DNA of 64,000 nt from Chimonanthus salicifolius (lineage: Eukaryota > Streptophyta > Magnoliopsida > Laurales > Calycanthaceae). Of this stretch, positions 31,343 to 43,539 are shown piece after piece (the stretch's first letter is position 1; each line of letters opens with the position of its first letter). Under the pieces are notes generated by a model. That model was not told the DNA's origin and did not search any database. It saw only the letters and a program-made list of their open reading frames with translations. The DNA lies in assembly GCA_013350335.1 (NCBI GenBank), contig CM023533.1, positions 27,262,869 to 27,326,868 on the forward strand. The letters run 5' to 3'. A program made the translations under genes and the position numbers.

Positions 31343-31700
31343 TTTGGTCGTTATTTCCTCAGTCCAGCCGAGAGAGAGATGGTAAGTTCAGTTCAGTTAA
31401 GAGATTGCACACATCATTTATAGATAACGTTTGTTTTGAATTTGTTACTGTAATAATATTTCCGGTCAAAGAAAAGAAAAAATACTCCAGTCAAATCAGC
31501 TGAGTTGGGTGCTACTTAGATCAAGTATGCTGGGATTGGGATTGGGATTGCAAAGGAAGGTTGAGTAACAAGAAGAAGAGGAGAGAGGGAATTTGAATTT
31601 TGATCGTCATTTCCTCGTCCGTCCTCTGTTTGCAAGAGAGATGATAAGCTTTTTATGGCACGTGGCTGCTGTAGATTGAGTTAGAGATTGCACTCATCAT
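31343..31700 (-). promoter_or_regulatory. 5' flank of RLK copy 3 with signal-peptide relic
   Basis: This stretch is collinear with 2840-3300 upstream of copy 1. It includes a relic of the signal-peptide exon at about 31530-31599 whose ATG has been lost. It should hold the promoter of the intact gene. I could not assign a TATA box with confidence. Confidence 0.45.
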
Positions 31701-32480
31701 TTATAGTATTTATTTAGAAATTTTTAAATAAATTTTAATTTAATAATAAGTATTTATTAGATATTTTTTTGAATTTAATTGTTTTCGATAGTTTTAATTG
31801 CTATTTACTCATTCAAGGGCATGTCTTTATATAAATAGAAATCCTGAATTCATTGGAGCAAGATGGTCTCTAATTATAACCTAATTAAAGTGAATTTTCA
31901 GTTCTTAAATTGACGGTTAACATTGGATTTGGAAGATCGACAAAGTTCTGGTAATGACATGATAAAGTTTAAGTCAGTATAGAAATTTTTAAATAAATTT
32001 TATTTTAATAATAAGTATTTATTAGATATTTTTGTCAAATTATTATCCGATAATTAAAAAGAAAAAAGGAAACCAAATGACGATTAAAGGTATTTATCAC
32101 TTTTATTTATTTATTTATTATAGTTTGTCTTGCAATTTTTAAAGATTATATTATAGTGTTTTTTACAATATTTACTAAATATATGTTATATGAGATCTAT
32201 ACGAGATTTAGTTTTTTTTTTTTTGACATAAACACTTAATTATTTAATTAATCTAATTTTTTATTGAGAAGAATGTTAATATTTCTACTTTTAAAAATAA
32301 TTGAATCCAAATTTGATATTTTCAAGTAGGTTTGAATTTAAATCATATTTATAAATCTAAAAATTCAATATCATAAAAAAATACAAATTTAACTATTTTC
32401 TGAATTCAACTCGAGTTGAACAACAGAAAAGTGAATCTCCATCGTCTTCACGTTCCTATTCCTAATCTCCTATTAACTGG
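31700..32480. repeat. Dispersed AT-rich repeat, copy 1 of 3
   Basis: Parts recur inverted at 39715-40260 and direct at 53700-54730. All three share blocks such as cggttaacattggatttgg (31914 and 53751), aataagtatttattagat and ttctgaattcaactcgag. No coding sequence. It may be part of a decayed transposon. Confidence 0.6.
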
Positions 32481-33482
32481 CTAGTCGCAGAAAAGTCAAA
32501 ACTGACGCTCGTGGTCTTCACGTTCCTATTCCTAGTCACGCTAGTTACGACTGATGAGTTCTAGAAAAACAAGGCAACGTAGAATTAGACTTTTAAGGAG
32601 AACCACACATACATCTGATTCTTCTTTCCAAAATTTTAGATGAGATGAATCCTTTTGTCCGTCTATCTAATGTTCCACACAATGAAATATATATGAGAAA
32701 GGGAAAAAATCGTTGGCCCCACCGTTGATTAAAATCAAAGGTCTTCATTAATCGTAAATAGTGGACTAGAGGCGATCATGGTGGTGTCGATTCGATCCTA
32801 GGGTCAGAAGTACAAGATTCACTTGGATCTAACAAAAAAACTCAAAAAATTGATTTTTGGATTTCCCAAACGGTAGTTGAAGAACTGGCCAGAGGAGGGT
32901 CCCATCACATCCAGATTAGAGATCTTATGGTACAGATGGATAGACCATCAAAAATCGAAATGAGTATGGTGGGTCCCGTCGGCAGAAACTTTCTCCATCA
33001 CTTAATCTAAAGCCGACAAGAAGATCGGACAACACCAAATATAAAATTTATTATAAGAAGTAAATAATATACACTAATTTGTACTAATCCTCTAACCCTT
33101 GCTCAAATTATTAGAATAAAAAAATTCCATCTACAGTATGAACTCTTAACTTTCGATAAAATTCAGTGCTATCGACCGTCAACTTCACATGTCTCAAGTG
33201 AATAACTTTATTTCTTATCAAATACTTTATATCCTTCATAACCTTCATCATTCTTTGTGAGAATTTCTTCCTACCACCTAAACGGCTAGATTTGGAGGAT
33301 CAATCTCTACATATTCAAATTTTCAAGGCTAATCAAAATTGAAATTTCACAACAAGCTTCAAGGCCTTTTTTCAAATAACTCTTCAGTTATTAAAATCCA
33401 ATCAGAGTAATGTGAAACACATCTCATCAGCATAGAAATGATTCTAACTGTTATTTCTTACCATCAGATCTAAATAATAAGT
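32480..33482. other. Intergenic stretch with nothing recognised
   Basis: I read both strands and found no conserved protein segment, clear inverted repeats or RNA gene here. Confidence 0.4.
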
Positions 33483-34030
33483 GATGTAAGCAATGTCTGC
33501 AGGTGTTTATTCTGCTACTCTGTTGTAAAAAAAGATATAGCTGGAATTCATAGTGTATTTAGACAAGACGTCTTGAAAAAGAATTGTAAAAGATAAACAA
33601 ACCTTGTCATTGTTCCAAAGGAAGGAATGTCATTAGGCCTACCAATTATCTTTGATTAGGTCTCTTGTTTGGGTATGTAACAGTATAAGCTGTACTCTTG
33701 ATGCCCAGTAATTTATCTTTGGGTTTCAAGTATTTCTAGGAGCATATAAAAATGGCTTAGTGTCTGTGCATATGCTGTCTACAAAATGTGGTTTGAGCAT
33801 TGAAGAAGATTATATTTACCATATCCTCTATGTTCTTATTAGCTCTCCGCTCTCTTTTATAGGCTTTATGCATATGCTGTCCTTCACAAACTTTTAAGAA
33901 GTAGAATGTTTTTGGGTGGATTGATTTCCTATAAAACAATAAAGTCAAAATTTCAAGAAAATCATGGTCTCTCTGTTTAGTCTTTCTGGTTTTGCTGGAT
34001 GTATTAAATATTCAGTAGCTTGGGACATTC
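33483..34030 (+). pseudogene. HXK relic D: intron and 3' UTR remnants only
   Basis: The left part (to about 33740) matches HXK B intron 7 (22971-23300). After a short unrelated stretch, sequence from about 33883 matches the 3' untranslated region (compare 24868-25012), including gaagtagaatgtttttggg. Exons 8 and 9 are missing. It carries no coding sequence but marks a fourth hexokinase copy in the expected place, on the left of RLK copy 4. Confidence 0.7.
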
Positions 34031-34244
34031 TGCAGAGAGGGGAGCTGTAGCAAAGAGACTTGTGAATTAAAGATCGCTGCAACCATCTTATGTGGATCAC
34101 CAATGGATTCTGCATCTAAGGGATATTGGGGATCCATCGGGGCCTTTCTCATCCCACATCGTAAGTAGAAGCAAGTGAGCAATCGGCCACCACTCTCAAG
34201 TTCAAAGCTCCAGCTTCCATGGATTGCAAATACAGACTCGACCC

Positions 34245-37200
34245 CAGGCCTGGCCCTGCCTATAGTTGAAGTAGGCTCGAGCCTAGGGCTCCAAAGATGT
34301 ATATAACCCGTAAAGGGCCTCGGAGTCTTGCCCAATATCCCGTTCGATTTTGCAGATCGTGTTCCACGTTTCCAAGTGCACACCGCGCGCGTTCCGCATT
34401 CCCATGTGCGAAACACAGTTCCGCGTTTCCAAATGCGGACGCCAAACGTTCGTGCGTTCTGCGTTCCGTTGCTCAATTGATTTCCGCGTTTTCTTCTGCC
34501 CGCTCATCTTTCATTCCACGTTTTTTATCGGTTTGTATTCCTCTTCAAAACGGTCAAAACGTACTCCCTTTTTTAAACTCGAAAACACCAGCAGGAGCTC
34601 TCTCTCTCTCGCTCTCCTCTGATCACTTTCTGACTCTCTGTGTGTTCTCTATCTCTGTTCTCTCTCGCTTTTAGCTTGCAAAGTTGTAGACTTCAGATTT
34701 GCAGGTATTTTTTTCATCGATCCCGTCATTTTGAATTCTTAATGAGTGTTTGAGATATCTTTTGGGTGTTTAGTGTTTTATTTTAAAAAAGTTAATAAAA
34801 AGTAAAAAACTATAAATTTATAAAAAATATTGTGATAAAGAAATTATTTTCCTCATTTCACATTAATATACATAAATAAAAACATCAATCTCAAATTGTG
34901 ATGGGTGTGATTATCAAATGCTAATTTAAAAGTTTGAATTGTTCTTATATAAATACGATAAAAATCTAACTTGACAAGAAAATTCAAGAAATAAATTTAA
35001 ATACTTTGTTTTAAATTGTTTTACTTCGTTTTCAATTTTTGTCATATTTATAAAAAAATCAACTGTATAAATTGAATTTTGGACTAAAATTTGGTTTGTT
35101 TGTGGCTCATCAAGTTTAATTTTAATATTTTAGATGAATTTGAAAACAAATTAAAAAAAAAGAAGAAGAAATCATTAGAGGACAATGATTAGAGCAGAAA
35201 TAGGTCAAAATAAAAATGTTTTGTCCATTTCAACTGAAGGGAAACTGATAAACTGTAATTAATAATTAAGATTTAAGGTCTCTTTAAGTGAATCTTATGC
35301 TAAATCCATATTTAAATTGACTCTTCTTGTCTTCATAATACTGGTTTGGAAATCAGCAGATCCCACACCAAGCAGATTTTTTGTTGTACTGCCACTTCCA
35401 AAAAAATATATATTTGAAAGACTGAAACATCTGGTCGAAGCATTACTTGGAATTTGGTTTCTTTGCTGTATTGCCCTATTTATTTCTGTTTTTCAATCAC
35501 TTCTCTGTTTTCAATGATACTTCTAAGTTCCTTGTGGCTTTAGTGGATAGATGAGTGTCATGGACCTTTTAATGCAAGATAAGATTTAGAGTGGAGAGCT
35601 TTTCCCTTTGAAGTTTGAATCAAAGAATATTTCATGACAAAACTTTACCATGTACGGTGTTCTATTTTGTTGTTTATCGTTCAGTGTGTAGTGTCAGAGG
35701 AAATGAGTGGGATGTTTAGAATAGATTCTATACTTTACCAAGTTAAATGTATAATGTGAGGAAGTTTATATAAAAAATAGACAAATACAATAGTTGTGTG
35801 GATTGTTCTTTGAGTTAATTAAACCATTCAATGGCATATTTTTTATCTCATAAATTACATTTGAATTTATATTTGCAGTGAGTCAGTGAAATTGATTCTG
35901 CGACTCTTATTAATCCTGTGTGGGCGAGGAGGGCCGGCGCGTGTGTGACTATTTCCAACTGATTCTAGTTTATTCGTAATGCAAATCAAATTTTATTGTT
36001 CTTTAATTTTGATTATTTATCTGTTAATTTTTTATTGATTATCACTATCATTATGTCTACTAGAAAACATCCTTCTGGAGATGAAAAAAGAAAAAGACAA
36101 AAACAAGTTCCAAGAATTGATTCAATCTCAAGTGGGATCTCTTAATAGATATTTTAGGAAAAATAAACAAAATGAAAGTTCAATTGAAGATTTAGTTAAT
36201 GATGAACATAATAATAACGAAAAAACTATTAATGAACATAATGATATTAACTTGGTGAATGAAAAAAATATAGATAAGAGTGATAATGAAAATAAGAATG
36301 AGAGTGAAGAAAATGAAAATTTCAATGAACATGTTTCTTTAAACATTTATGATCCCGGTAAATGGAAAAATATAAATATTGACCAAAATTTGAAAGACAT
36401 ATTGGTAAAAAGAGGTCCCATAAGAGATAATGATATTGACTTTCCTAAAGATTCAAATAATAGACATTTTACTATCACATAATATATTCGATATTTACCA
36501 AATGGAGAAAAACAGGATAGAATATGGATAGTTTACTCAATTGTTTTGGATAAAATATTTTGTTTTGGTTGTAAGTTGTTTAAACAAGATGAACTCAATT
36601 ATCAATTGGCAAATGAAGGAATTAATGATTGAAAAATTGTTAGTAATAGACTTAAAAGTCATGAAACTAGTAATGACCATATTACTAATCTGAGAAAATG
36701 GATGGAAATGAAAATAAGATTAAAAAAAATGAAACAATTGATAAAATTAGGCAAGAAGAAATGAATAAAGATAGGGAACATTGGAGACAAGTACTATTAA
36801 GAATAATTGGTGTTGTGAAAATTCTTGCTAAAAACAATTTAGCATTTCGTGGAGACAATGAAAAGATTTATGAACAAAGTAATGGAAATTTTTTATCTTT
36901 TATTGAAATGATTGCCGAATATGACCCTATAATGCAAGAACACGTTCGACGTATTCAAAATAAAGAAATTCAATACCACTATCTTGGTCATAAAATTCAA
37001 AATGAATTAATACTTTTATTAGCGGGTGAGATAAAGAATGAAATAATTAAAATGATCAAAAAATCAAAATACTTTTCGATTATACTTGATTGTACTCTAT
37101 ACATAAGTCATGAATAACAAATGTCTATCATGGTATGTTGTATGGATATTTCAATATGTCCAATAAAAGTAGAAGAGTTTTTCTTAGGATTTTTAAAGGT

Positions 37201-38699
37201 GGACGATACATCGGGACAAAGACTTTTTAATGAACTTATAGATGTTCTAAAAACTCTTGAAGTTAATATTGATGATATGAGGGGACAATGATATGATAAT
37301 GGTTCTAATATGAAGGAAAAATAAAGGAGTATAAAATAGAGTACTACAAATAAATCATAAAGCATTCTATACGCCATATGGTTGTCATAGTCTTAACTTA
37401 GTACTTGTGATATGGCAAATTCTTATTCTCAAGGTAAAAAATATTTGGAATTATACAACGTATATTTAATGTATTTCATTTTCTACAAAACGGTAGAAAG
37501 TTTTTAAAGATTATGTTAAAGGTATCACGGTTAAATCATTATCACAAACACGGTTGGAAAGTCACATTGAAAGTGTAAAAGTAATTAGATTCCAAGCTCC
37601 ACAAATTAGAGATGATTTAATTAACTTAGCAAATACTTATGAAGATCTTAAGACAAAAAGTGATGCTGAAGACTTCCCAACATTAAAAATTGAAAATTTT
37701 AAAGTCTTATTTGACATGGTTATTTGGTATAATATATTTTTTGCAGTTAATAATACTAGCAAAATTTTACAAGCAAAAGACATGAATATTGATGTTGCTT
37801 TAAATGCTTTAAAAAGACTCATTTCTTTTTTTGAAACTCAAAGAGAAAGTGGATTTGAATCTGCTATGATTGATGCTAAAGAGATTGTTAGAAAAATGGA
37901 AATTGAACCTATAATTCATGAAAAACGTATCATTTGTAGGAAAAAAATATTTTGATGAAAATGCTAGTGACGAGATAACACAATCACGTGAATAATATTT
38001 TAGAGTAAATTACTTATTACATATAATTGATGAAGCTCTTATATCACTTAAGATTAGATTTGAACAATTTCAAAGATATGAAGATACTTTTGGATTTTTG
38101 TTTGATTTGGAAAAGTTAAATTCTTTAGATGATGATAATTTGAAAAGTTCTTTTAATAAGCTTGAAGATTTTCTGAGATATGACATGATTTTTGATATTG
38201 ATGGAAGTGACTTATTTTCAGAATTATAAAGTTTGAAAGATGGACTACGAAAAGAAGTAAAAGAAACAATTGAAGTGTTAAATTATATAAAAAGAATGAA
38301 TTATTGTTTTCCAAATGTATGAATTGCTTATAGAATAATGTTGATTATACCAGTTACAGTTGCCTCTGCAGAAAGAAGTTTTTCAAAGTTAAAATTGATA
38401 ACATCTTATCTTCGGTATATAATGTCACAAGAAAGATTGAATAAATTAGCTATCTTTTCTATTTAAAAAGATATGTTAAAGAATTTGAATGTACTAATTT
38501 AATTAGTAATTTTGCATGTCAAAATCTGAGAAGAATAAATTTTAAATAATACTTTATTATAAATTTGATTTTTATATTTTATTTGGATATTTCACACTTT
38601 ATAAAAAATATATATAATTTTTTTTTGAGTGTATATAAGGGCAAAATGCCTCATTTTAAAAGTTCGCTTAGGGCCTCTGAAATCTCAGGGCTGACCCTG
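34245..38699 (+). mobile_element. hAT transposon, degenerate autonomous type (about 4.45 kb)
   Basis: The left end CAGGCCTGGCCCTG and right end CAGGGCTGACCCTG form short inverted repeats. The flanks tcgacccc and ttgacccc look like an 8-bp target duplication with one substitution and a one-base slip. The left subterminal segment gagcctagggctcc and the right cttagggcctctg resemble the ends of the smaller element at 62387-63460. The interior carries a hAT transposase pseudogene. Confidence 0.78.
36053..38549 (+). pseudogene. hAT-family transposase (zinc-finger MYM/TTF type), inactivated
   Basis: Reading across frames from the ATG at 36053 gives a plant hAT transposase of the TTF-type zinc-finger/DUF4371 group. 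In order: a basic start (EKRKRQKQ), a TTF-like region with VYSIVLDKIFCFGCKLF and RLKSHETSNDH, the segment [20 protein letters not shown], catalytic-domain text around SIILDCT and [25 protein letters not shown], and the C-terminal dimerisation region ASAERSFSKLKLI. Lesions include a frame shift near 36100, stops near 36480 and 36630, a stop where YISHE ends (about 37116), more around 37290-37340, and a stop at 38464. It lies inside the element with hAT ends and is transcribed in the element's + direction. It cannot make an active enzyme. Confidence 0.85.
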
Positions 38700-38823
38700 T
38701 TGACCCCAAGAACGTTTTGCAGAATTAGTTTGTACATTAATATGAAATGGGAAATGTTTGTGATCCACGTTCAAATTTCTTTATATGGTTATATGGAATT
38801 TTGAGGACCAGTAGTTGAGGCTA

Positions 38824-39135
38824 CAAATGAGTCTCACATTAGAAGTGTAGAGGGAGATCTAGAGATTTATAAAGGACTTGAGTCACTTCATCTAATAGAC
38901 TAGTCTTTTGGGATGGATACTCAGTCCTAAAAAGTGGCGTACGAGTCAGGTCTGAAGCTACCTCACGTGGACTCCAGGCAACAGGGATGGCTGGCTTCGT
39001 TTGAAGAGGAGATTGTGGGACTGGAATGAATCTCATATTAGAAGTATAGAAAGAGATTTAGAGATTTATAAAGGACATGAGTCACTCTACCTAATAAACT
39101 AATCTTTTGAGATGAATATCCAGTCTTAACAAGAT
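38824..39135. repeat. Imperfect tandem duplication, unit about 200 bp
   Basis: The block starting aatgagtctcacattagaag (about 38827) is repeated, diverged, from about 39026 (aatgaatctcatattagaag), including agagatttataaaggac in both. No gene is seen. It resembles an untranslated or LTR-like region but I cannot classify it. Confidence 0.5.
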
Positions 39136-39374
39136 GGTGGATGGAGATTTATTCACTTGGCTGACAAATAATCTTACTCCGTAAACTACAGAGAACATGC
39201 TAAAATAGAATGCAGTTACCGCATGCTCTTGGGTGCATTCGGCAACATGAAGGACAATTTAATAGAAAAACAACTGAATTTCAATGATTCAAGAAGCAGA
39301 GTTGGAACAGATAATGCTGAAGATCAATGTCCTAAGTTCACAACCAGCGAATGCCATTTTCTAGTCTCACTAAC

Positions 39375-39696
39375 CTGGAGCAATGTACCCTAAAGAGCCC
39401 ACAACGGCAGACATGGATTCGGCCTCGCCATGCTTAGCTATCATCCGGGCAAACCCAAAATCAGCGATCTTAGCTTTGAACTCAGAATCCAACAAGATGT
39501 TGCTGGACTTGACATCCCGGTGGACAATGGGAGACGAGCAAGAATGGTGCATATAGCAGAGGCCCTGAGCAGCCCCAACTGCAATCTGACACTGATTGGG
39601 CCAGTCCAACGGCCTGGACCGGCCCGAACCCGTGACCGAAGGTCCATTACTTTTCCCATGCAGCCAACGATCCAAACTCCCGTTCTCCATATATCA
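39375..39696 (-). pseudogene. HSL-type (LRR-XI) kinase exon relic belonging to RLK copy 4
   Basis: The reverse strand encodes the middle of an LRR-XI kinase: MENGSLDRWLHGKS, LDWPNQCQIAVGAAQGLCYM, the catalytic loop IVHRDVKSSNILLD, the metal-binding IADFGFARM and GYIAPG, followed at 39374 by a GT donor. These phrases are characteristic of HSL3-like receptors and differ from the kinase in copies 1-3. Upstream of YMEN the homology stops at a repeat (39715 onward); no N-lobe is present and no second kinase exon was found on the 3' side. It lies on the same strand and 3' of the copy 4 ectodomain, so it is probably the native kinase of that gene, broken by repeat insertion. Confidence 0.82.
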
Positions 39697-39714
39697 TGGG
39701 AAGATGAAGACGAT

Positions 39715-40260
39715 GAGGTTCACTTTTCTGCCACTAACCAGTTAATAGGATGTAAACGCCTTGTGTTCGACTCGAGTTGAATTCACAAAAGATTTAAATT
39801 TGTATTTTTTGATGATCTTGAATTTTTAGATTTATAAGTATGATTTAAATTCCCTACTTGAAAATATCAAATTTGGATTCAAATATTTTTAAAAGTATAA
39901 AATCCCTACAGATGATACATCTGAATTGAATGATTTTGAGTTTTCAGATTTCAGATCTCCTGACAAATCATAGTAACGTTGAGTTTTCTTTTTATTTAAA
40001 ACAAGTTTCTAAAAGTTTTGATCAGTTGGTTTCCTTTTTTCTTTTTTAATTATCAGATAATGATTTGACAAAAAGATCTAATAAATACTTATTATTAAAA
40101 TATTTTTCTTAAGAACTGAAAATTCACTTTAATTAGATTATAATTAGATACCATCTTGCTCCAATGAATTCAGGACCATATGTTCTTGATGAGTTCTCCA
40201 TGTCCTTAACGAGTAAAAAGCATTTAAAACCATCGAAAGCAATTAAATTTTAGCTAATCA
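39715..40260. repeat. Dispersed AT-rich repeat, inverted copy
   Basis: Reverse complement of parts of 31700-32480, including the segment around ttctgaattcaactcgag. It separates the kinase relic from the ectodomain of RLK copy 4. Confidence 0.6.
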
Positions 40261-41200
40261 TTAATTATTGTCCATATTTAGCGTTGTCTCCTTTATTATG
40301 AAATTCACTTAATGGGGTTTTTTTTTTTTTGGAACAGTTATGAATTTCACTTAATGGTTAACGCATTCAAAGTGGAATTTATAAAATGGTTACAAAATAA
40401 TAATGTCTGGAATACAAATCTCAAAACTAGTTGTCTTAAATATTATTTTCTGTGAATGTTCACTTTTATTAAATGCATGGTCCATATGAAACCAGTCAGT
40501 GAAAATATAGTGGGAAAATTGTTGTATAAAACATCAGTCAAGGTCGTCGATGGATAGACAAACAGTACAGTCACTAATAGGGAATATTGTAAAGAAGAGG
40601 TCTTGGCTTTGATTTTAAAAGAAATTTACACTATAAAAGTTCTTATTACGAAGAAAATCTTGAATTAGATTCACATTTAAATTCTTGGGAGACACTTTTT
40701 ATGAAGTTATTTTTTATTTATTTATCAGTGTGTGTCTGTGAATTAAAAGATTTACAATCTTTATTAAATTAGTTTTACTTTTAATCTAAAATAGAAATAT
40801 CTATTTAAAAATAATATTATAGTTTATCACATCACCTAATAGTAGAAAACATATAATCATTTTTTTTTCAATAATAATGATTGACCATCAAATCAATCAG
40901 GTCTCTGACAGAAACAATGAGAAATTATCTCCTTTCATCGAGGCCACTCATACGTACACTCGAGCCATATTTACAAATATTGTGTTGTGAGAGATGCAAT
41001 TTTTCAACTTACTGTAAGTATCAAAATTTATTTATTCTCAATTTTATGAATTTTGAGATTAATTTTAAATGAAAATGATATAATTTTGCACTTTAAATTT
41101 CATATCCAAAGAATTAAGATAGGAGACTATTTTTCCTTAATTCTTTGAGTACAATTTTTGAATTTTGAAATTATACAATTTTCACTTAAAATCACTCTTA
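40260..41200. other. AT-rich spacer within disrupted RLK copy 4
   Basis: No conserved coding segment was seen on either strand between the inverted repeat and the palindromic repeat block. Confidence 0.4.
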
Positions 41201-41209
41201 GAGTTTATA

Positions 41210-41585
41210 AAATTCAGAGTAGATGAATTATGATAATTTGTTTGTAAAAAGCTCGCTTGAAAATCTCACTCCATAGCCATCATTCGAAGGAATCCATTCG
41301 AATAATTCATTCGAACGAACCACACGATCGTTCGAATAATGCGTGAATTCAGAGTAAATGAATTTTGATACATTGTTTATAAAAATCGGTCGAGAAATAT
41401 GCTCGCTTGAAAATCTCACTCCACAACAATCGTTCGAAGGAATTCATTCGAACGAACCACACGGTCGTTCGAATGATGCATGCAATTGTTTTTTCTTTAA
41501 AATGAAGGGCAAATGGTAATTTTACCTAATTTTTTTGAAATCAAATGTGTAGAGAAAGAAAATCTGAGTGTCTCTATAGCTTACC
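41210..41585. mobile_element. Mutator-like terminal segment with TTCGNNCGAA palindromes
   Basis: Two diverged units of about 135 bp (about 41210-41345 and 41346-41482) carry TTCGAACGAA and cgatcgttcgaa palindromes. They are followed by the module aaatggtaattttacc, a T-rich stretch, gtgtagag and gtgtctctatagcttacc. The same module order ends the elements at 54817-55964 and near 59640-59715. I did not find the matching left end. Confidence 0.5.
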
Positions 41586-41971
41586 TTTGATCTAATTTAT
41601 AAGGAATTAGTGAGAATCTTTTATCTCAATTTTCAAATTGGACTTATCTCATAGATTTTTCAGTTGACTAACCTCAAGTTGTAACCAAACACCAGTATGC
41701 TGATAAAATAAATATGGTCAATTCCACTTTTTCCTTTAAAATCAATCAAGCTCAGCTCATTCGATTAATTTTTTTATCATTTCTCACTCTCTCTATATTA
41801 TCAAGTCTACGAAGAAACTTGAATTAAATAAAATTCAATCGTAGTCAAATCTATTTTAATTCGTGTTATCAATATAATAATATAAATAATATTAAAGTAT
41901 TAACTAAAGTTTTATTGATTGGTTGAAATAAAAGATTTTAAAAGAATATTTTTTTTTTAATTATTCGCTCT

Positions 41972-43338
41972 CTCGGGTCGCTGGCCAGAGAGAAAATTGT
42001 CATTGATCCTTACCGAAGTGAGATTCTTCGCCATCCAGAACCCAGCCGGAATTTCGCCGGAGAGCTGGTTCCCATAGAGCTGTACGGTGTTCAAGCTCTG
42101 GCAATTCCCGAGAGTTTCCGGCAACGTTCCATTGAGGTTGTTTTCAAAGACCACCAGGCCAAAGAGCACACCACGAGCACACAAATTTCTCGGCAATTCA
42201 CCCGAGATTCTATTAGTTGAGACCTCAAAATTCCATAAATCCGAATGCATCCCCAATTCCGGTGGCAGGACTCCGCTCAAGCTATTGTTGAAAAGCCGGA
42301 CGTCAACGAGCGACGGCATTCTCCCAATACTGGCTGGAATCTCTCCACTTAACCGATTGTAGTAGAGGAAGAGGTGTGTCATATTCGCCAATTTTGCAAT
42401 GTCTTCCGGAATTGAACCATTGAGCTGGTTCGTTGAAAGATCGAGCTGCTCCATTCCAAGCGCCTCGATCGGCCTCGGAATCTCTCCAGTTAATCGGTTA
42501 TAAAACAGATACACCTCCTTCAATTTGCTCAACTTGAACAGGTTCGCTGGAATTTGACCGCTGAGATTGTTCCCGGAGAGGTCCAGCTGCTCAAGCTCGG
42601 TCAAATTCGTCAGAGAATCCGGAATCTCTCCAATCAAATTGGATTGCTTGATCCAGAGGAATTTGAGATTCTTGAGATGGCCGAATTCGGGCGGGATATG
42701 CCAGGTGGGCATGGCAGACAGGTAGCTGAGTGTGAGAGTCTGGAGGTTGGAGAGGTCGCCGATGGTGGCGGGGACAGAGCTGTTGAAGAGGTTCTGGTGG
42801 AGTTGGAGGTCAATGAGGTTGGAGAGGCGGCCGATGGCGGGAGGGATGTCTCCTGAGAAGTTGTTGCGGTAGACGTGGAGGTGGCGGAGAGAGGAGAGGA
42901 GGTGGATGTCGGAGGGGAGTCGGCCGACGAAGTAGTTCTGCTCGATGTCGAGGTATTGGAGGTTGGAGCAGTTGTAGAGGGAGGTTGGGAAGGGACCGGG
43001 GATGTCGTTCCAGCTGAGGTGAGGTCGATGGTTGAGATGTTGGCGAGGTCGCAGATGGAGGGAGGGATGGGGTAGGAGAGGTCCTTGCCACGGAGGGAGA
43101 TGCCGGTGACGGAGCTCCCGGTGCACGTGACGCCAGTCCAGTTGCAGTAAGACCCACTGGATGGGTCCCAGCTAACTAGAGTGGTTGGGTTGCCCCAATC
43201 ATCTTTAATTTTGAGGAGCGTTTGGCGCTCCTGTTGGGATTGGGGTTGGGATTGGGATTGGGATTGGGATTGGGATTGCAGAGGAAGGAAGAGTAAGAAG
43301 AAGAAGAAGAATAAGGAGAAGAGACAGGAAAGTTGCAT
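41972..43338 (-). pseudogene. RLK copy 4: HSL-type LRR ectodomain, truncated and frameshifted
   Basis: From the ATG at 43338 the reverse strand reads the signal peptide, an enlarged Gln-Ser run (several more units than copy 3), the N-cap with CNWTGVTC and the first LRR. A 5-bp duplication (gaggtgaggt, about 43016-43025) then shifts the frame. In the next frame the LRRs continue from LSWNDIPGPFPTS to NDNFLSGQ, where homology ends abruptly at about 41972. The last LRRs and the transmembrane helix are missing. The chimeric kinase exons of copies 1-3 are not found downstream; an HSL-type kinase exon is found instead at 39375-39696. Confidence 0.88.
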
Positions 43339-43539
43339 TTTGGTCGTTATTTCCTTGTCCAGCCCCTGAGAGAGGGTAAGTTCAGTTAAGAGATTGCACA
43401 CATCGTTTGTAGATAAGAATAACGTTTGTTTTGTATTTGTTACAGTAATAATCTTTCCGGTCAAAGCAAAGAAGAAATACTCCAGTCCTCGTGTGACAGT
43501 TGACCTGAGAAAGAGAGTGTGAGAGTTGGGCGTCTTCAC

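Noticed and set aside
34012..34476. 154-codon reverse-strand open frame
   Set aside because: It spans the left end of the hAT element (34245), so half is transposon sequence. The remaining part shows no known family.
43240..43278. GGGATT hexamer repeats resembling an interstitial telomere tract
   Set aside because: On the reverse strand it is an in-frame Gln-Ser run following the RLK signal peptide, present in all copies with varying unit number. It is not the plant telomere heptamer.
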